Assembly: GCF_030272615.1 (NCBI RefSeq)
Contig: NW_026728903.1
Location: forward strand, 248,001 to 312,000
Direction of reading: 5' to 3'
Source of the DNA: Cryptomeria japonica
Lineage: Eukaryota; Streptophyta; Pinopsida; Cupressales; Cupressaceae
Length of the DNA: 64,000 bases
The translations under genes were made by a program, and so were the position numbers. Below, in pieces: positions 1 to 11,290 of this stretch; the stretch's first letter is position 1; every line of letters begins with the position of its first letter. The notes below the pieces were generated by a model. That model had not been told where the DNA came from and ran no database searches. It saw only the letters and a list, made by a program, of their open reading frames with translations.

Positions 1-1650
1 GCTCATACCATTTTGGATTTAGTGCAACGACTACCATGTGAAGTGGATTGTTCATAGTTTTTTACCTCCACATAAAAAATGGGCTTAATATACTCCTCAT
101 TTAAGTCCAATTGTTGATCCTTGACTAAAATCATTTCCTTCATCCTTTGAATCATGTTGCTAAAATTCTCATATATCTCTCCAATATTAGGAGAATTTGT
201 ATCAACATATCTAATGACATCTACAATAGGAAAGATGATGGAGGAAACACATCTACAATGTGTAAAAAATATTTAAAAAAAGAATAAGAGTAAGCTGATT
301 AACAACTAGGAAACTTAGAAAATTTGACATATTCAACAGTAAAATTAAAATATTAAAATGATTTTATTTAATAAAATTTGAAAATTAGCAATGTCTTACC
401 TCATAGTGGACCACCAATCATTGTCAAGGATCCTTTTTTTGATGGATTTTCTTTTAGCACATCTTGCATTAGGCCATCTATTCCACTTTGTATTCGACAC
501 CATTGACTATAGAGTATCATGCACCTCAATCATCCTCTCTAACAAAACAAATTAATTGCCATATATTGTCTCCATAGGTTTGAGAATTCCTTCTTTAAAA
601 AATCCTGAAGAGAGCAAGTGGGGTGTGGTGGTTGAAAATGAACATTTGAAGATTTCTAGATTTTGCCACCACTTCCTTTACACAATCTAATTTCCCCATT
701 TCTTTCAATGGATTGTTAAATGTATGAACACAACAAGGAGTCCAAAATATGTACTTGTAAGCACCCTACACCATCAAGCCAACTAAATTTCATACATGTG
801 CTAAATCAATGATCACTTAAACAACATTTGAGGCCATAGCCTCCTATATAGCCTCTCTCAAAATGATAAATTAAAAGTGTACATCCTTGTGTTTCCCTGA
901 ATGTAATCAATGACTCTAAGAAAATAAGATTCATTTGTGCATGTGACTATGATGTTGATGAGTGGCCAATGTATAATGTTAGCCTATCCATTTATAACAA
1001 TAGAACAACCTCCTCATCCAAGTATGCATTATGTCCTCCATCACCAAACTCGCCTTAGAATATCTTTGTCAAAGATGGTATCTATATTGTGTAGTTTCTG
1101 ATCTCTAGGGGTTGCAAGAGGGGCTAGCATTAGCTATATCTTTGACCTTTTTTTCGGAAATAATAAGAACAAACCACATGAAATGGGATGGTATGGGCAT
1201 AAAAGAATTCACAAATGGAAGTCTTTGTCATTTTGTTCTTGCACATTGAACATATTTGAAACTGGTCCTAGCTTCCCACTATCACTAGCCTTCCCCTTTC
1301 CTCTTTTGGCATCCATATTATGAATAGCACTACTACTGGATGACATAGGCTAAAATGTAGATAGCTTTGAAGGAAATTCTATTAGCATGGGCATATTTTT
1401 AGTTTTACAATTGTTTTTTTTCTTCCATATGTAATATGTAACACTTTATCTTCTCATGCTCCTTTGTATATTTAGAAAATTTAACTCCATTGCCTGAAAC
1501 ACCCAAGAAATTAGACCAGACCCTTGTGTAGCTCCCTCTAAAATCAGTATTGCATATGTAACATAACCACACCCTCCTTCCTCCTAATTTTTTCTTTTGA
1601 CATATATGGCATGAATAAGGCAAAGAATAGGTTTTGTAGGGTTAAAAGGG
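1..1650 (-). pseudogene. hAT-superfamily transposase remnant (DUF659 type), 3' part outside the window
   Basis: A DNA-transposon transposase would bind and cut element ends; this copy cannot be functional. Reading the minus strand from 1623 down, a short N-terminal ORF (1405-1623) has a BED-finger-like segment with CYICNTDFRGSYTR. At lower coordinates, broken frames give pieces typical of plant DUF659/hAT proteins: FWTPCCVHTFNN near 700-760, FIFNHHTPLALFR near 605-655, RILDNDWW near 415-440, and DVIRYVDTNSPNIGEIYENF near 150-215. The order agrees with the family from N- to C-terminus. Many stops and frame changes separate the blocks, and the C-terminal dimerisation part would lie before base 1. 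No terminal inverted repeat was identified. Assignment to hAT rests on motif recognition. Confidence 0.72.
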
Positions 1651-2100
1651 CCTAGTTCTTAGAGTTTTAAAGTATCTAAAAAGATCTCAAATTATTTTTG
1701 TGGATGTTTTTCTTCACCCCCAACACCCTCACTCCCACAGCAACCTATATTTATTTCATTTGCAACTTATTCCCCTTCTTGGTCACTACTATCATTAGCA
1801 TTGATTCTCATGTTTTAAATATAATGCAACTTTAAAGTATTAAAATATTATTTTCTTCCTCATTTTTTGGTACTTATTTTGTTGTTTTATAATTTCCATC
1901 CTCGCCATCCGTGCAACTCTTTTTCCCCCTTTTCCTTGTGCCAACTCTTTATATTCTCTATTGATCTGCAACAATCCATCTTTCTAATTCTTGAGCATTC
2001 TTTCATCCTGATGATGGGTCACAGAGTGTGATCCGAAACATTGATGCAAAAAATAACACATAATCAAAACTAGAAGCAATAACTATCAACTATCATGGAT
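1651..2100. other. AT-rich intergenic stretch, nothing recognised
   Basis: No open frame or known repeat was recognised between the hAT fragment and the dispersed repeat that starts near 2101. Confidence 0.5.
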
Positions 2101-2311
2101 TATGGAAAACTAATTCGTTTTAATATTAATGAGCATTTTTAAATCTTGCATAACTTGATGGAAAAAAGGAAACTAAATTTTAAACTCTTACATTTAAAAT
2201 ACATGCATACATACATATAAATATATAGACAGACATGCATATTTTATTTTAAAATTAATCAATATTAAGTATTAAATTTATAATGAAGAATAAATCAATT
2301 TCTAGAATCAT
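2101..2311. repeat. Dispersed repeat R1, copy A, left half
   Basis: This stretch is clearly similar to 20385-20555: both run through the words TTTAAATCTTG, TTTTAAACTCTTA, a CATACATACAT-rich part, ATTAAGTATTAAATTT and TTTCTAGAATCATAA. In this copy the similarity stops at about 2311 and resumes at about 4322, so a ~2 kb segment has been inserted. The nature of R1 is unknown; no coding potential was seen. Confidence 0.75.
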
Positions 2312-4321
2312 AATAGTTTTTTATTAGGATAAAACGGGTTTTGAAGGGGCCCTGAAACCCTTACAATCAGATAACTACCATCGATTAATGGACTAAACTA
2401 CTCAACAACAAACAACAGGTTTTAGAAAGGACCTGAAACCTTCTAGACTTGCAGGCATCCAGAACCCAAAACCTAAAGACTATAAAAAGAATAAACAACA
2501 ATACAGAGAAGCCACAACCAATCAAACACCAGCCAAACTTCAAGAGTGAAACATTACAAAACAAGTTGGCCCAAGTAGAGGGTCTAAGTCAGCAAACAAT
2601 AGACCTCAACAAACTAAGAACGGGGGTTTTTTCAGGAACCCTCAACCAACAAGAAGGGTTTTCCTAGGCTCCCATAACCTATAATAGAAACTCTAAGCCA
2701 CAAAGCCTAAACCTAACCAAAAACAAACACTCACCAAACTGGGCCCTTGAAAACTGCTAACATCTGGCTAGTCCCTAAAAGAAACAAAAAACATAGGTTT
2801 TTTTAGGCTCCCTCAACCTCGAGAGTGGCTTTTGTAAGGCTCCCACAACCTGACAAGGCCCAGAAAACAACATCTCTTCCTGAAAGCACAATCTGGGACC
2901 CAGGGATACAAGGTTTTAACAAGGCTCCCTTAACCTTAAACTTAAGGAAGAACAAAACTGAGAAAATCATACCCTCTATCCTCTCTGCCTCAATAGGAGA
3001 ATAAGGAATGAAATTAGCATGAAGACTAGTCTTCGCTCCCGAATAGTCAAGAGACAACACATCGTCACTCCCAACAACATTTCCTAGTCTCAACCACAAC
3101 ATCCACCTTCACCTCAATAGAAGAAAGGTCATCTCCAACACCATCCATCTTCACTTCTAAAGAAGATAGGGCCACCTCTATAGGAAAGGCCATAGAAAAC
3201 CAGAGATGCTAAAGAAAAACTCAAAGAAAAAAGGAGAAGCCAACCTAAGAGCCAACAGGGATTGAAATATTCAAAACCGCCCATAGAAAGGGTGCAACAA
3301 ACAACACCTAGGGGACCACAATGAAGGGCTCCAAAAATGAAAGATAAGGAGGATAATCTATATCAAAGAAAAGGTTACCATCCCCCGCAAAGCACATTAG
3401 GCCCTGAATCCTAAAACAATAGAGACTTCGTTCCTAAAAATAGCGCCACGCAACCTGGTCGGTAACATCTCCACAAAATGACGGCACGAGCAGTAAAAGA
3501 AACCCCAAACGCAACCCACCCACTCTGCCCATGAACCAAACCATCTATATGAAAGAAAATAAAGCCAAAAAAGAGTGTCTCAGCAAAAGGATAGCCTCCA
3601 AAAGCAGCCCAAGTTGAGGAAATAATAGCCACCCTAAACACAAAAGGGAGATAGGCAAGAGAGCCCCTGCTAGCAATGGAAAAAATTGAGCAGAGAAAGG
3701 GAAAGGGGAAGACCTCAACACATCCCCCACAACCCTCAACCCCATTTGAAACTCTGACAAACCCTTTGCCAATAGAATCCTCAAGAGTCCAAGCCCAAGG
3801 TGCCCCCATCCAAATACTCCAACTGCAGAGTGGCTAGACCATAGAGCGTAGCCCAACATCCAAGCATAGCTCGAATGAAACAATCCAACCATCATCGACA
3901 TTGTTCCCTTCATCATCTCCACCATCAAAATCTCCTAAAACCCTCACTCCTTCCTCACCTCTTGCTCTCCTCATTTCAAATCTTCTCTAGAATCGTACGA
4001 GTTTCATCTACAAACAATTTCATTTTTACATTTATTGAATCAAAAACATTCATTAGCTCCAAGATTGAAATTTAAAAAAAAAACAAGATGTCACCCATCC
4101 CATGATTTCTAGTGTTTTTATTGGTTTGATATTCCTAAGACTAATTCCAAAATAATCTCAATATTATTTTTTATTAGTAGGATTCAAATTTGAATGAAAA
4201 ATGCATAAATGTATAAAAAGGAGTTGTTGAGGGACCAATAACCTCACAAATAGCCTTTTCCTTAAATAATATAATTATACACTATTATAGACTAAATTAT
4301 ATGATTAATAATATTATTGAC
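2312..4321 (-). mobile_element. ~2 kb insertion inside repeat R1, probably a LINE-like or non-autonomous element
   Basis: The copy of R1 at 20385-20790 lacks this segment, so it is an insertion. Its low-coordinate end reads, on the minus strand, as a short A-rich tail after GTTTTATCCTAATAA, which resembles the 3' end of plant LINEs. Two short minus-strand frames (3545-3928 and 3411-3809) overlap each other and are low-complexity, so I do not call them genes. A run of methionine- and acid-rich codons near 3880-3930 recalls a similar run near 21440-21510. No reverse transcriptase or endonuclease motif is visible. No clear target duplication could be fixed because the two R1 copies differ at the junctions. 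Classification is tentative. Confidence 0.5.
2336..2935. repeat. Seven copies of a ~23-25 nt hairpin-like word
   Basis: Copies lie at 2336-2360, 2417-2441, 2625-2647, 2657-2679, 2796-2818, 2827-2850 and 2912-2935. On the plus strand they follow GGTTTT-N3-AGGCTCCC-N2-AACC. The outer GGTT and AACC are complementary, and in the first two copies the pairing reaches 6 bp (GGGTTT with AAACCC; AGGTTT with AAACCT). Spacing is irregular (31 to 208 nt), so this is not a simple tandem array. It lies near the 3' end of the minus-strand insertion. Confidence 0.7.
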
Positions 4322-4440
4322 ACCAAATTCAACACTATTTACATTATAATAATTTTTTTATGTAATAACAGATGCTCTATTTGACATAAAGATAATGGAG
4401 GAAGCTTCTAATGAAATAGATTAAAGTGGCTCAAGAAAGA
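4322..4440. repeat. Dispersed repeat R1, copy A, right half
   Basis: Similarity to 20565-20680 resumes here: AAATTCAAC, TTTACATTA, TTTTATGTAAT, then GATGCTCTATTTGACATAAA and GGAGGAAGCTTCTAATGAA. This defines the right edge of the 2 kb insertion. Confidence 0.7.
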
Positions 4441-5483
4441 TAAAACAAAATATAAATAATGATGAATGAAAACTTGATGGGTTGGGTTCATCAATGTGAA
4501 GGTTCTTTCTTAAGTTTAAATGAAATTTAAATTCAATCTAGTAATGCTCAAACATCAAATGAAAGTTGAATTGATGAAATAACTAATGAAAAGGAAAATG
4601 GAAATGTTAAAACTTCTTAAATTAAACATCTAATGATAAGACTAGTATCGTAAACAAAAAATATTCATCTGAAAATATCAAGTTAAGAAGTCAGATAGGA
4701 GACAAGTGAGATAGAAAATGCACTCTTGAGTATTTTAATTTCAATAAGGTATATAATTTGATAATATCCCTATATCCTTTTGAGACACAAAGAGAACTTC
4801 TTATTTCTCTCATTTTTTAATTTATAAACCAAGTTTTAACATAACAAGAAAAAGTATGTAACTACAAAATGCTAGAATTTTAGAAATTCAAATCACTTGA
4901 GAGCATAACCATTTTAAAAAATGAAATATGTAAAACATTATCGAATAACTATCCTATGTCTTTATATATCAACAAACATAAAGCACAAGCATATGTATGG
5001 ATTAGTCATTTCCGTTTACATTAATGGGACCATCTAATCAACTTGCCATATTAGTATTTAATATTGGACTTACCAAGTAGATGAGGTGATAGATTTCTCT
5101 TCTTTTCCTCTCTATTATTTATTTGTCTATATGTAGTGACAAATATTTAAAAAAAGGACATTCAAATTCATAGCCACATCTAACATCTGGATACACTTGC
5201 TAAATTATGAAATAAATTAAACAAATGAGGAAGATAACATGATCTATGCTACAAATAATTAATAAGTCACTTCAAGAGAAAATAAAACCTCCACATATCT
5301 CCAATGAGAACAAAATTCAAAATCTCATGATGTAATAAGATACACTTCTATATATACCCTAATTATGCTTAAGATATCACCTAGGATAACTTAGATATGA
5401 CTATATAGGCCCTAGGCCATCCTAAATAAATTAATATTAATATATAGCTTAATTAGAAATTAAGGTAGCCACAAGTTAACTAC
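4441..5483. other. AT-rich stretch, nothing recognised
   Basis: No supportable ORF, repeat or RNA gene was seen. It may include the untranslated 3' part of the gypsy remnant that follows on the minus strand. Confidence 0.45.
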
Positions 5484-7000
5484 TCATAACCCTATGTGTA
5501 CTCTAGGACTAAGGGTGTAGCATATCCCCCTCCTTAGAGAAGTGTTATCCTCAATGCTAACCAAGTGTGGTTCCTTTTGAATGGACTCTTCATCTTTCCA
5601 TGCCACATATTCAAGTAATAGATTCTTCCATTGAATGAGATATTTGTTTTGTTTTAGTGCTAACATTACCTATATGTGTTTGAAGAACGAACTCTAGTTG
5701 CAATATGATCCTACCTTTTTTATCAAGCTCTAGTAATATTGTAGATGTGTATGAATGTTATGCGCAATTACTTTATTCAAATAAGAGACATGAAAGGTTG
5801 GATGCATCTTGGTTGCTGGTAGCAACTCAAACTTGTAGGAAACACTACCTACCTTTTGCATGATGGTATGGTCCATAATATTTTGGTCCCAACATATTAA
5901 TCTTTTATTATTGTTTCAATGATATTAACTTATAAGTTTGCAATCTTAATAAAACCTAGTACTCAATTTCAAAGCTTCTTTTACTATGATGTTATTTTCC
6001 TTGTCACTTCATTCAATTTTTTGCCATGGTCAAATTCTCTTTGAGTCCTAAAAGTACATGTTGATGAAGTATGTTGTCCTCCATAGACTAAAATCTTTGT
6101 GAAACCCTCAAATATGAGTGATGAAAGGAAGATGATATCTAGATATGGCCATAAAAGAAGATATTTTTTTATGACCTATGGAAGGAAGTATTATATTATC
6201 ATTCTACTAGTAGTATTCATTGATTTGAATTGAGAAACTATAGATACCCTTCCAAACACTTGTTAACAACCTATTTTTTCCCATTAGATTTAGGATGATG
6301 TGAACAACTTTGATTCAACTAATTTCTCAAACATGAGATAAATTTGTCCAAAATTTATTGGCAAAGATAGCATAATGATCACTAACAATAACCTTAGATG
6401 TACCATGAATGTTTTGTATATTCTCCAGAATGACTTTTCCACTGTACTTGTAAAAGTATGTGATAATTAAATGAAATGGGCATATTTAGTGAGACAATTT
6501 ACCACTACCATGATGAAATATTTACCTTTATATCTTTGAAGATCTATGATGAAGTCCATGGAGACATCTTTCCAAATCTAGCTAAGAATAACTGAGGGTT
6601 GCAACAGACCCGTTTTCTTAATTTTATCCCCTTTTATTCCTTCTCCAAATAAATCTTTCTTGACTTGATGAAATGACTTAAAAATCGTAAATTACCATGT
6701 ATTATAGACTCATAAAGTTGTATGAAGATATTTTGTTTGAGATTTTAATTCTTGCATATGTATAATCACTTTTCATACCAAAAATCATCTCCCTTGCAAC
6801 AAAATTTATTTGAACTACTTAGATCATTCTATAACTTTTTAATGAGGTCACCTATAGAAACATAATTATACCACTCTACTTTAGCTTTTTCTAACCACTC
6901 TACTTTAGCTTTTTCTACCCAATCTACTTGTAAAATTGAAATGACACACAACAAAGATTCATCATTTTCATTCTTCCTGGATAATTCACCTACCACAACA
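5484..7000 (-). pseudogene. Ty3/gypsy chromovirus integrase and chromodomain remnant
   Basis: Integrase inserts retrotransposon cDNA, and the terminal chromodomain steers it to chromatin. The order on the minus strand is integrase core (about 6600 down to 6250) and then chromodomain (5484-5666), as in chromoviruses. Visible core pieces are DVSMDFI near 6570, FIMVVVNCLTKYAHFI near 6500 and IVSDHYAIFANKFWT near 6370, where the usual D of SDRD is replaced. The chromodomain ORF contains NKYLIQWKN followed by WKDEESIQKEPHLV and ends after RRGICYTLSP. Stops and frameshifts are frequent between the blocks. Reverse transcriptase was not found upstream; its place is taken by a repeated integrase segment and then an unrelated repeat. 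No LTRs were identified. Confidence 0.72.
6066..6435 (-). repeat. Integrase-core segment, first copy of a diverged direct duplication
   Basis: This segment and 7066-7440 share the same succession of words, including GTCCTCCATAGACTAAAAT / GTCCTGTATAGTCTAAAAT, ATGGAAGGAAGT, CACTTGTTAACAACCT and TGATCACTAA. The copies lie ~1000 bp apart and differ by many substitutions and small indels, so the duplication is old. Confidence 0.7.
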
Positions 7001-7065
7001 TTTTATTGTAAGGTTGAAATCTTAAGAAAATCTAGTCCTAAACCTCAAAAATTATTTCACGACAA

Positions 7066-7440
7066 TGTCGTCCTGTATAGTCTAAAATACTGGTGAAACC
7101 CTCAATGATAATGTGATGGAAGGAGGATGGTATCCATATAGTACCATAAAAGGAGATCTTTTTTTATGAGTTATGGAAGGAAGTGTTATACCACCATTCG
7201 ACTAGTGGTAGTCACTCTACCTAGTGGAGACTACTTATCTGAATTGAAAAAATGAAGATACCCTTATAAACACTTGTTAACAACCTTTGTTTGCCCATTA
7301 GATTAAGGATGGCATGTAGAAGTCAATTGATTTGGTTCCCAAATATGAGATAAAATTGTCCAATATTTATTGGTAAATATAGGATTATGATCACTAAAAA
7401 TAACCTTCCATGTACCATGTATCTTTTGTATATTACTCAT
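7066..7440 (-). repeat. Integrase-core segment, second copy of the duplication
   Basis: See the partner at 6066-6435. On the minus strand this copy again encodes a decayed IFTNKYWTILSHIW-like stretch of the integrase core. It could come from segmental duplication, or from two chromovirus fragments of one family falling side by side. Confidence 0.65.
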
Positions 7441-7555
7441 TTGTAAAATTTATTTCATAAAAAGTTGTACAAGAGCATGATTCGAACCATCAAGGAAAGT
7501 CATTTTTTTCAATTTCAAAGGTCATTTTGGAATCCCATATCTTCTAGTTAAGTCT

Positions 7556-8312
7556 AAACATCCATGTGGTTAAGAAATTTAAATAGAATCTTAGTTAAAC
7601 TGAGAGGAGATATTGGGGCTTCTTAGGAACTTGTCACAAATCGTCAAGCCCCTAGTTTGGTCTTCTAACATCCACAAGTCACCAAAAAATTATTAAAATA
7701 TGTGTTCTCTTATCCTATTTGTGTCTAGGAGATAAAAGTAATGAAAAACATTGGAATACCAATCTTAGTTCTATAATAAGTGACAGACTACTAGGTATAT
7801 ATGTATATAATAGATATGAAGTGAAATCCCAATGATTTTACGTATAAAATAAAGATGTACAACAATAAAATTAATAAAATGAAAAGGTAGACCACTAACT
7901 AAAAGATTACAAGACCAAAGTGACCTCAAATTTCTTGGAGAAGCTAAGGGGGACCAACCTCATTATAGAGTGTTGTGGAGGCTTTTAAGTGAGTATTGAT
8001 AATTATTGGTGAAATTAACATAGACATCACAATGCCAAAAGAGTGTTGTTGTATCTTAGAAAATTTTACTTAAAAGTTGGGAGATGAAAAGATTGAATGG
8101 GGTTAAGAAATATTTAGAGATTTATAGTGATTTATTCATTCAAAATAAGTTGAAGTGGGAAAGTCGATGAATCAAAGGTCCAAAGAGTCATTTAGATTTT
8201 CTATAGAATGGTTACCACTGACATACAATAGGTGGTGAAATTATGTTAAAAAAAACTATTGTAAAATAGTATATCATGGGACACTAGTGCAACATGAAAA
8301 TGTATATGCATT
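7556..8312. repeat. Dispersed repeat R2, copy A, left part
   Basis: About 760 bp here are collinear with 55405-56155: ATCCATGTGGT, GAGAGGATATTGGGG-like, TATGTGTTCTCTTATCCTAT, GGAATACCAATCTTAGTTCT, GAAAAGGTAGACCACTAACT, TATCATGGGACACTAGTGCA and others. The similarity breaks at 8312, exactly where an LTR begins, and resumes at 17282. R2 has no recognisable coding capacity and is unclassified. Confidence 0.8.
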
Positions 8313-8659
8313 TGTAGTGTCATAAATTGCACCCCTTGCAATTTAACTGCATTTTAGGCCCTTTACCTTTGCGATATCATCTCCCATGCTTGATCGGGAA
8401 CCATCTATGCCTCCACCATGGAACTGGGTCTCATTTCCACACTTTATAACCTATTTAGACCCTGTTTTAGGTCCCAAAAAAGGGCAGGACCATGGCATGG
8501 CGCCCTGGTCCTCCTTAGGACAGAGGCACCATGCCCTTGTCCTCCCTCTTTGTGTAGTCCCAAAATAGGTCCATCTAACCCTTGACCCTATTTTCCTCTT
8601 CGGGATTCAATCTACCCTATGTTGGCCTTTGGTTAGATGAATTAATTCCTCGAGGCATG

Positions 8660-8666
8660 TATAAAA
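8660..8666 (+). promoter_or_regulatory. TATA box of the E1 5' LTR
   Basis: TATAAAA in the context GGCATGTATAAAAG; the same element sits at 16397-16403 in the 3' LTR. It lies ~350 bp into the LTR, which would set the U3/R border shortly downstream. Inferred from sequence only. Confidence 0.55.
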
Positions 8667-9043
8667 GCGAATTAGTCTCATTTGTATGAACATGATATAC
8701 ACAGATGAGTGAATAGACAAGAATTCAAGTAGAAGGTCTTCATTATTGCCATCAAGCATTCAAGTCTTCAGGCATTCATCAAGTCTTCTTTCTTCATGTG
8801 TCTTCTTCATTCATCCATTGGAGCAACATTACAACATTCATTTGCAAGCATGTGTGTGTGTTAGGGTTTTGTCATGTTACATGCCATTTCATGCAACACT
8901 TGTGATTATATTCAATAAAAAAAGCAATTATCATCAACAAATTGCAGATCTACAAGGTATACACTTCCATTATTTACATGTCAGCATTTGTAATTACTTT
9001 CTTTCAAGGTTGATTCCTCAACTGGGGTTTGAATGAGGTAAAC

Positions 9044-10789
9044 TGATCCAGGTGGATCTACCACTGAAAATTAAAGTATTCCAAAAATCTCTCAAAAATA
9101 GCACCAGATTGAAGAGCTCATCAAAATGAACCTAATGCAACTTGGGTAAAACCAAGTAAAAAGGTGAAAATTTGATCGTGACAAATCGAGTCAAGTTTGG
9201 TGACATTATGAAGATCTCATCACCACGATTCCAACGACACTTATTTTGTCAAAATCAGAGAAGATTGGTCAAAAGTTTGACAAGGTGCTGACATGGCACC
9301 TCAAGGCAATAGGTATACAAAATTCTCTAATGGGCTTAGAACCCATCACCTCTAACTTTATAATCCCTTAATTGACCATCACACCATATGCATGCGTTGA
9401 ACACATAAGGGGCACATAGATTTGTAATTTGTCTTTTACTCCATATAAGACAAAATAGGGATAATATAATCCCTTAATTGACCATCACACCATATGCATG
9501 CGTTGAACACATAGGGGGCACATAGATTTGTAATTTGTCTTTTACTCCATATAAGACAAACTAGGGATAAGACAAATAGTGGGAAGTTGTAAGCTTTGAA
9601 CCCACAACCTTCTCCCAACGTCAAAGCCTTAAGCGCCTTTCCCATAACCAATGTGCCGCCCATGCCGATTGGATGGTGTGGTATGCTTACGTTGTTTTAA
9701 CATTGTTCACGGTTTTATTTTCAAAGAAATCACCAAATGGAGGAAGCGAGACCGGCGGGGATGGAACCCTTGACCGATGGTTTCTCAAAATCATCAATGA
9801 TCGTTGCACTATTTTGGTCCACGCAAGTATTTCGGGATTATTTATATTTATCCTGACCCAAACTCCGTCATTCCCCAATTTAATGGGATCTTTTAACTTA
9901 AATAGCCCGAATTTAAACTATTGTTAAGAACCCGAAAATTGTAAAGTATTATAATCGGATTTAAGTTCTTTTAAGGGTTATTTTTGGCGGATTTGTTTAT
10001 ATCAAAGATTTTTATGGGATAGATTTTATCTTATCAAGATAAAAGAGTTATCTCATAATTAATTGGGAAGTCTATTTTGGCACAATTTTGGGTATAAAAA
10101 GGGGGTTGTAGACCATTGTTAGGGAGAGGGATTGGCATTCGATTCAGTCAATGAAAAGGAGAAAGTGAGAGTTTCTCTTATGAGAAGAATTCTTGTAGGA
10201 GATGAATTATGATGTAATAATGCTCGATCTTTGTAGTAAAGCCTTTTAGGAAAAGTCTTTTCTTGCTCTTTTAGAAACCAGACTTGTGGCTTTCAGAGCT
10301 TGTATGCAAGGTGGTTCGAGTAAGGATTTTGTATGACGACTTTGTGGATGGACTACAAGATGTTGTAATCAACTTTTGGAGCATTATTAATATATCGGTC
10401 ACTCAGTTGAGCTAGGCCCGGAGATGTAGTCCGCTCAGATCGGACGAACTCCGTAATCAAATTGGTTCTTCTCTCTCTCTCTTTCTCTGTTTCATGTGCT
10501 TTAATGTGCTTTTAGTTATACTTAACTATCATTAAGTTCTTCATTCCGCATTGAACTAAATCGAAGTGGTTAAGTAAATTGGCATAGAGTTAGTGTTTTA
10601 ACACATTGCACTAGCACATCGGGGTTTTTTTTTAGAATATTCAATTCTCTGTAATTACCTTCCTTCTGGTTCCTGTCATTCTTAATGTTTAATGTATTTT
10701 CAGTCAAACATTAGACATTAAGCATTTGTACACTTATTCTGCAATTTTTCGCTTAGTATATAATTGCCTAGATCCTTAAAATCAGATCA
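9044..10789 (+). mobile_element. Solo LTR inserted in the E1 5' LTR
   Basis: The 1746-bp segment begins TGATCCAGG and ends AATCAGATCA, giving short inverted ends TGATC/GATCA and the canonical TG...CA. It is flanked by a perfect 5-bp duplication, TAAAC, at 9039-9043 and 10790-10794, and the E1 3' LTR shows the empty site. It has no ORF of note. A TATA-like GGTATAAAAAGG at 10091-10102, followed by CT-rich sequence, supports plus orientation. No second LTR or internal domain is present, so it is best read as a solo LTR left by LTR-LTR recombination. The parent family is unknown. Confidence 0.83.
9361..9572. repeat. 106-bp tandem duplication inside the solo LTR
   Basis: The unit starting TAATCCCTTAATTGACCATC at 9361 repeats at 9467 with very few differences, which suggests a recent duplication relative to the surrounding decay. 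Confidence 0.85.
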
Positions 10790-11290
10790 TAAACCCTTAT
10801 CCACAACCACTCTCCCCTACTTTTCTATGTGTAGGTTACAGGTGCGCAACTATATTTTCAAATTTGGACTCCATTTACAAAGGTGGAAAAACCCTTTTCA
10901 TTTTGTAGATTTTTTGGAGGACCGTGTACACTTTCGCCATGATCCTGACAATTTTTCTCCAAATTTCCATTGCAAATTCATATCAGTCTAATTATCTCAA
11001 ATCTGAAATTGCAGTGCAACCCTAAGAGGGTAGCTCCTCATTTCACTCATTTTCTCTCTCTTTTCCACATAGTCAACAAGTCAACTTTCCAATTTACAAA
11101 AGAGGGTAAATCACACTTCAACCCTTGCAATCCACTTGGAATTTACATCCTTGTCTCTCTTGGATTTGGGTATAGTGGATTCAAGCCCCTGTCTTGAATA
11201 TAAAGTCCTCCCAAGTGAAAGCCCATCCTAGTGACTTCCTTTCTCTCTCTTAGGTGGGGAGTCACTAGGGTTCAATTTTTCCACTTTACA

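Larger units (their letters stand above)
8313..11290 (+). repeat. 5' LTR of E1, interrupted by a solo LTR
   Basis: The LTR aligns with 16049-17281 from both ends. The middle (9044-10789) is absent from the 3' LTR and is a separate insertion. Removing it and one target duplication leaves 1227 bp, against 1233 bp for the 3' LTR. Many substitutions separate the two LTRs, so E1 is an old insertion. Confidence 0.85.

Noticed and set aside
3411-3928. Two overlapping minus-strand ORFs of 127 and 132 codons
   Set aside because: They overlap in different frames, are Phe/Leu/Val-rich, match nothing I know, and lie in a repeat-derived insertion. They look compositional.
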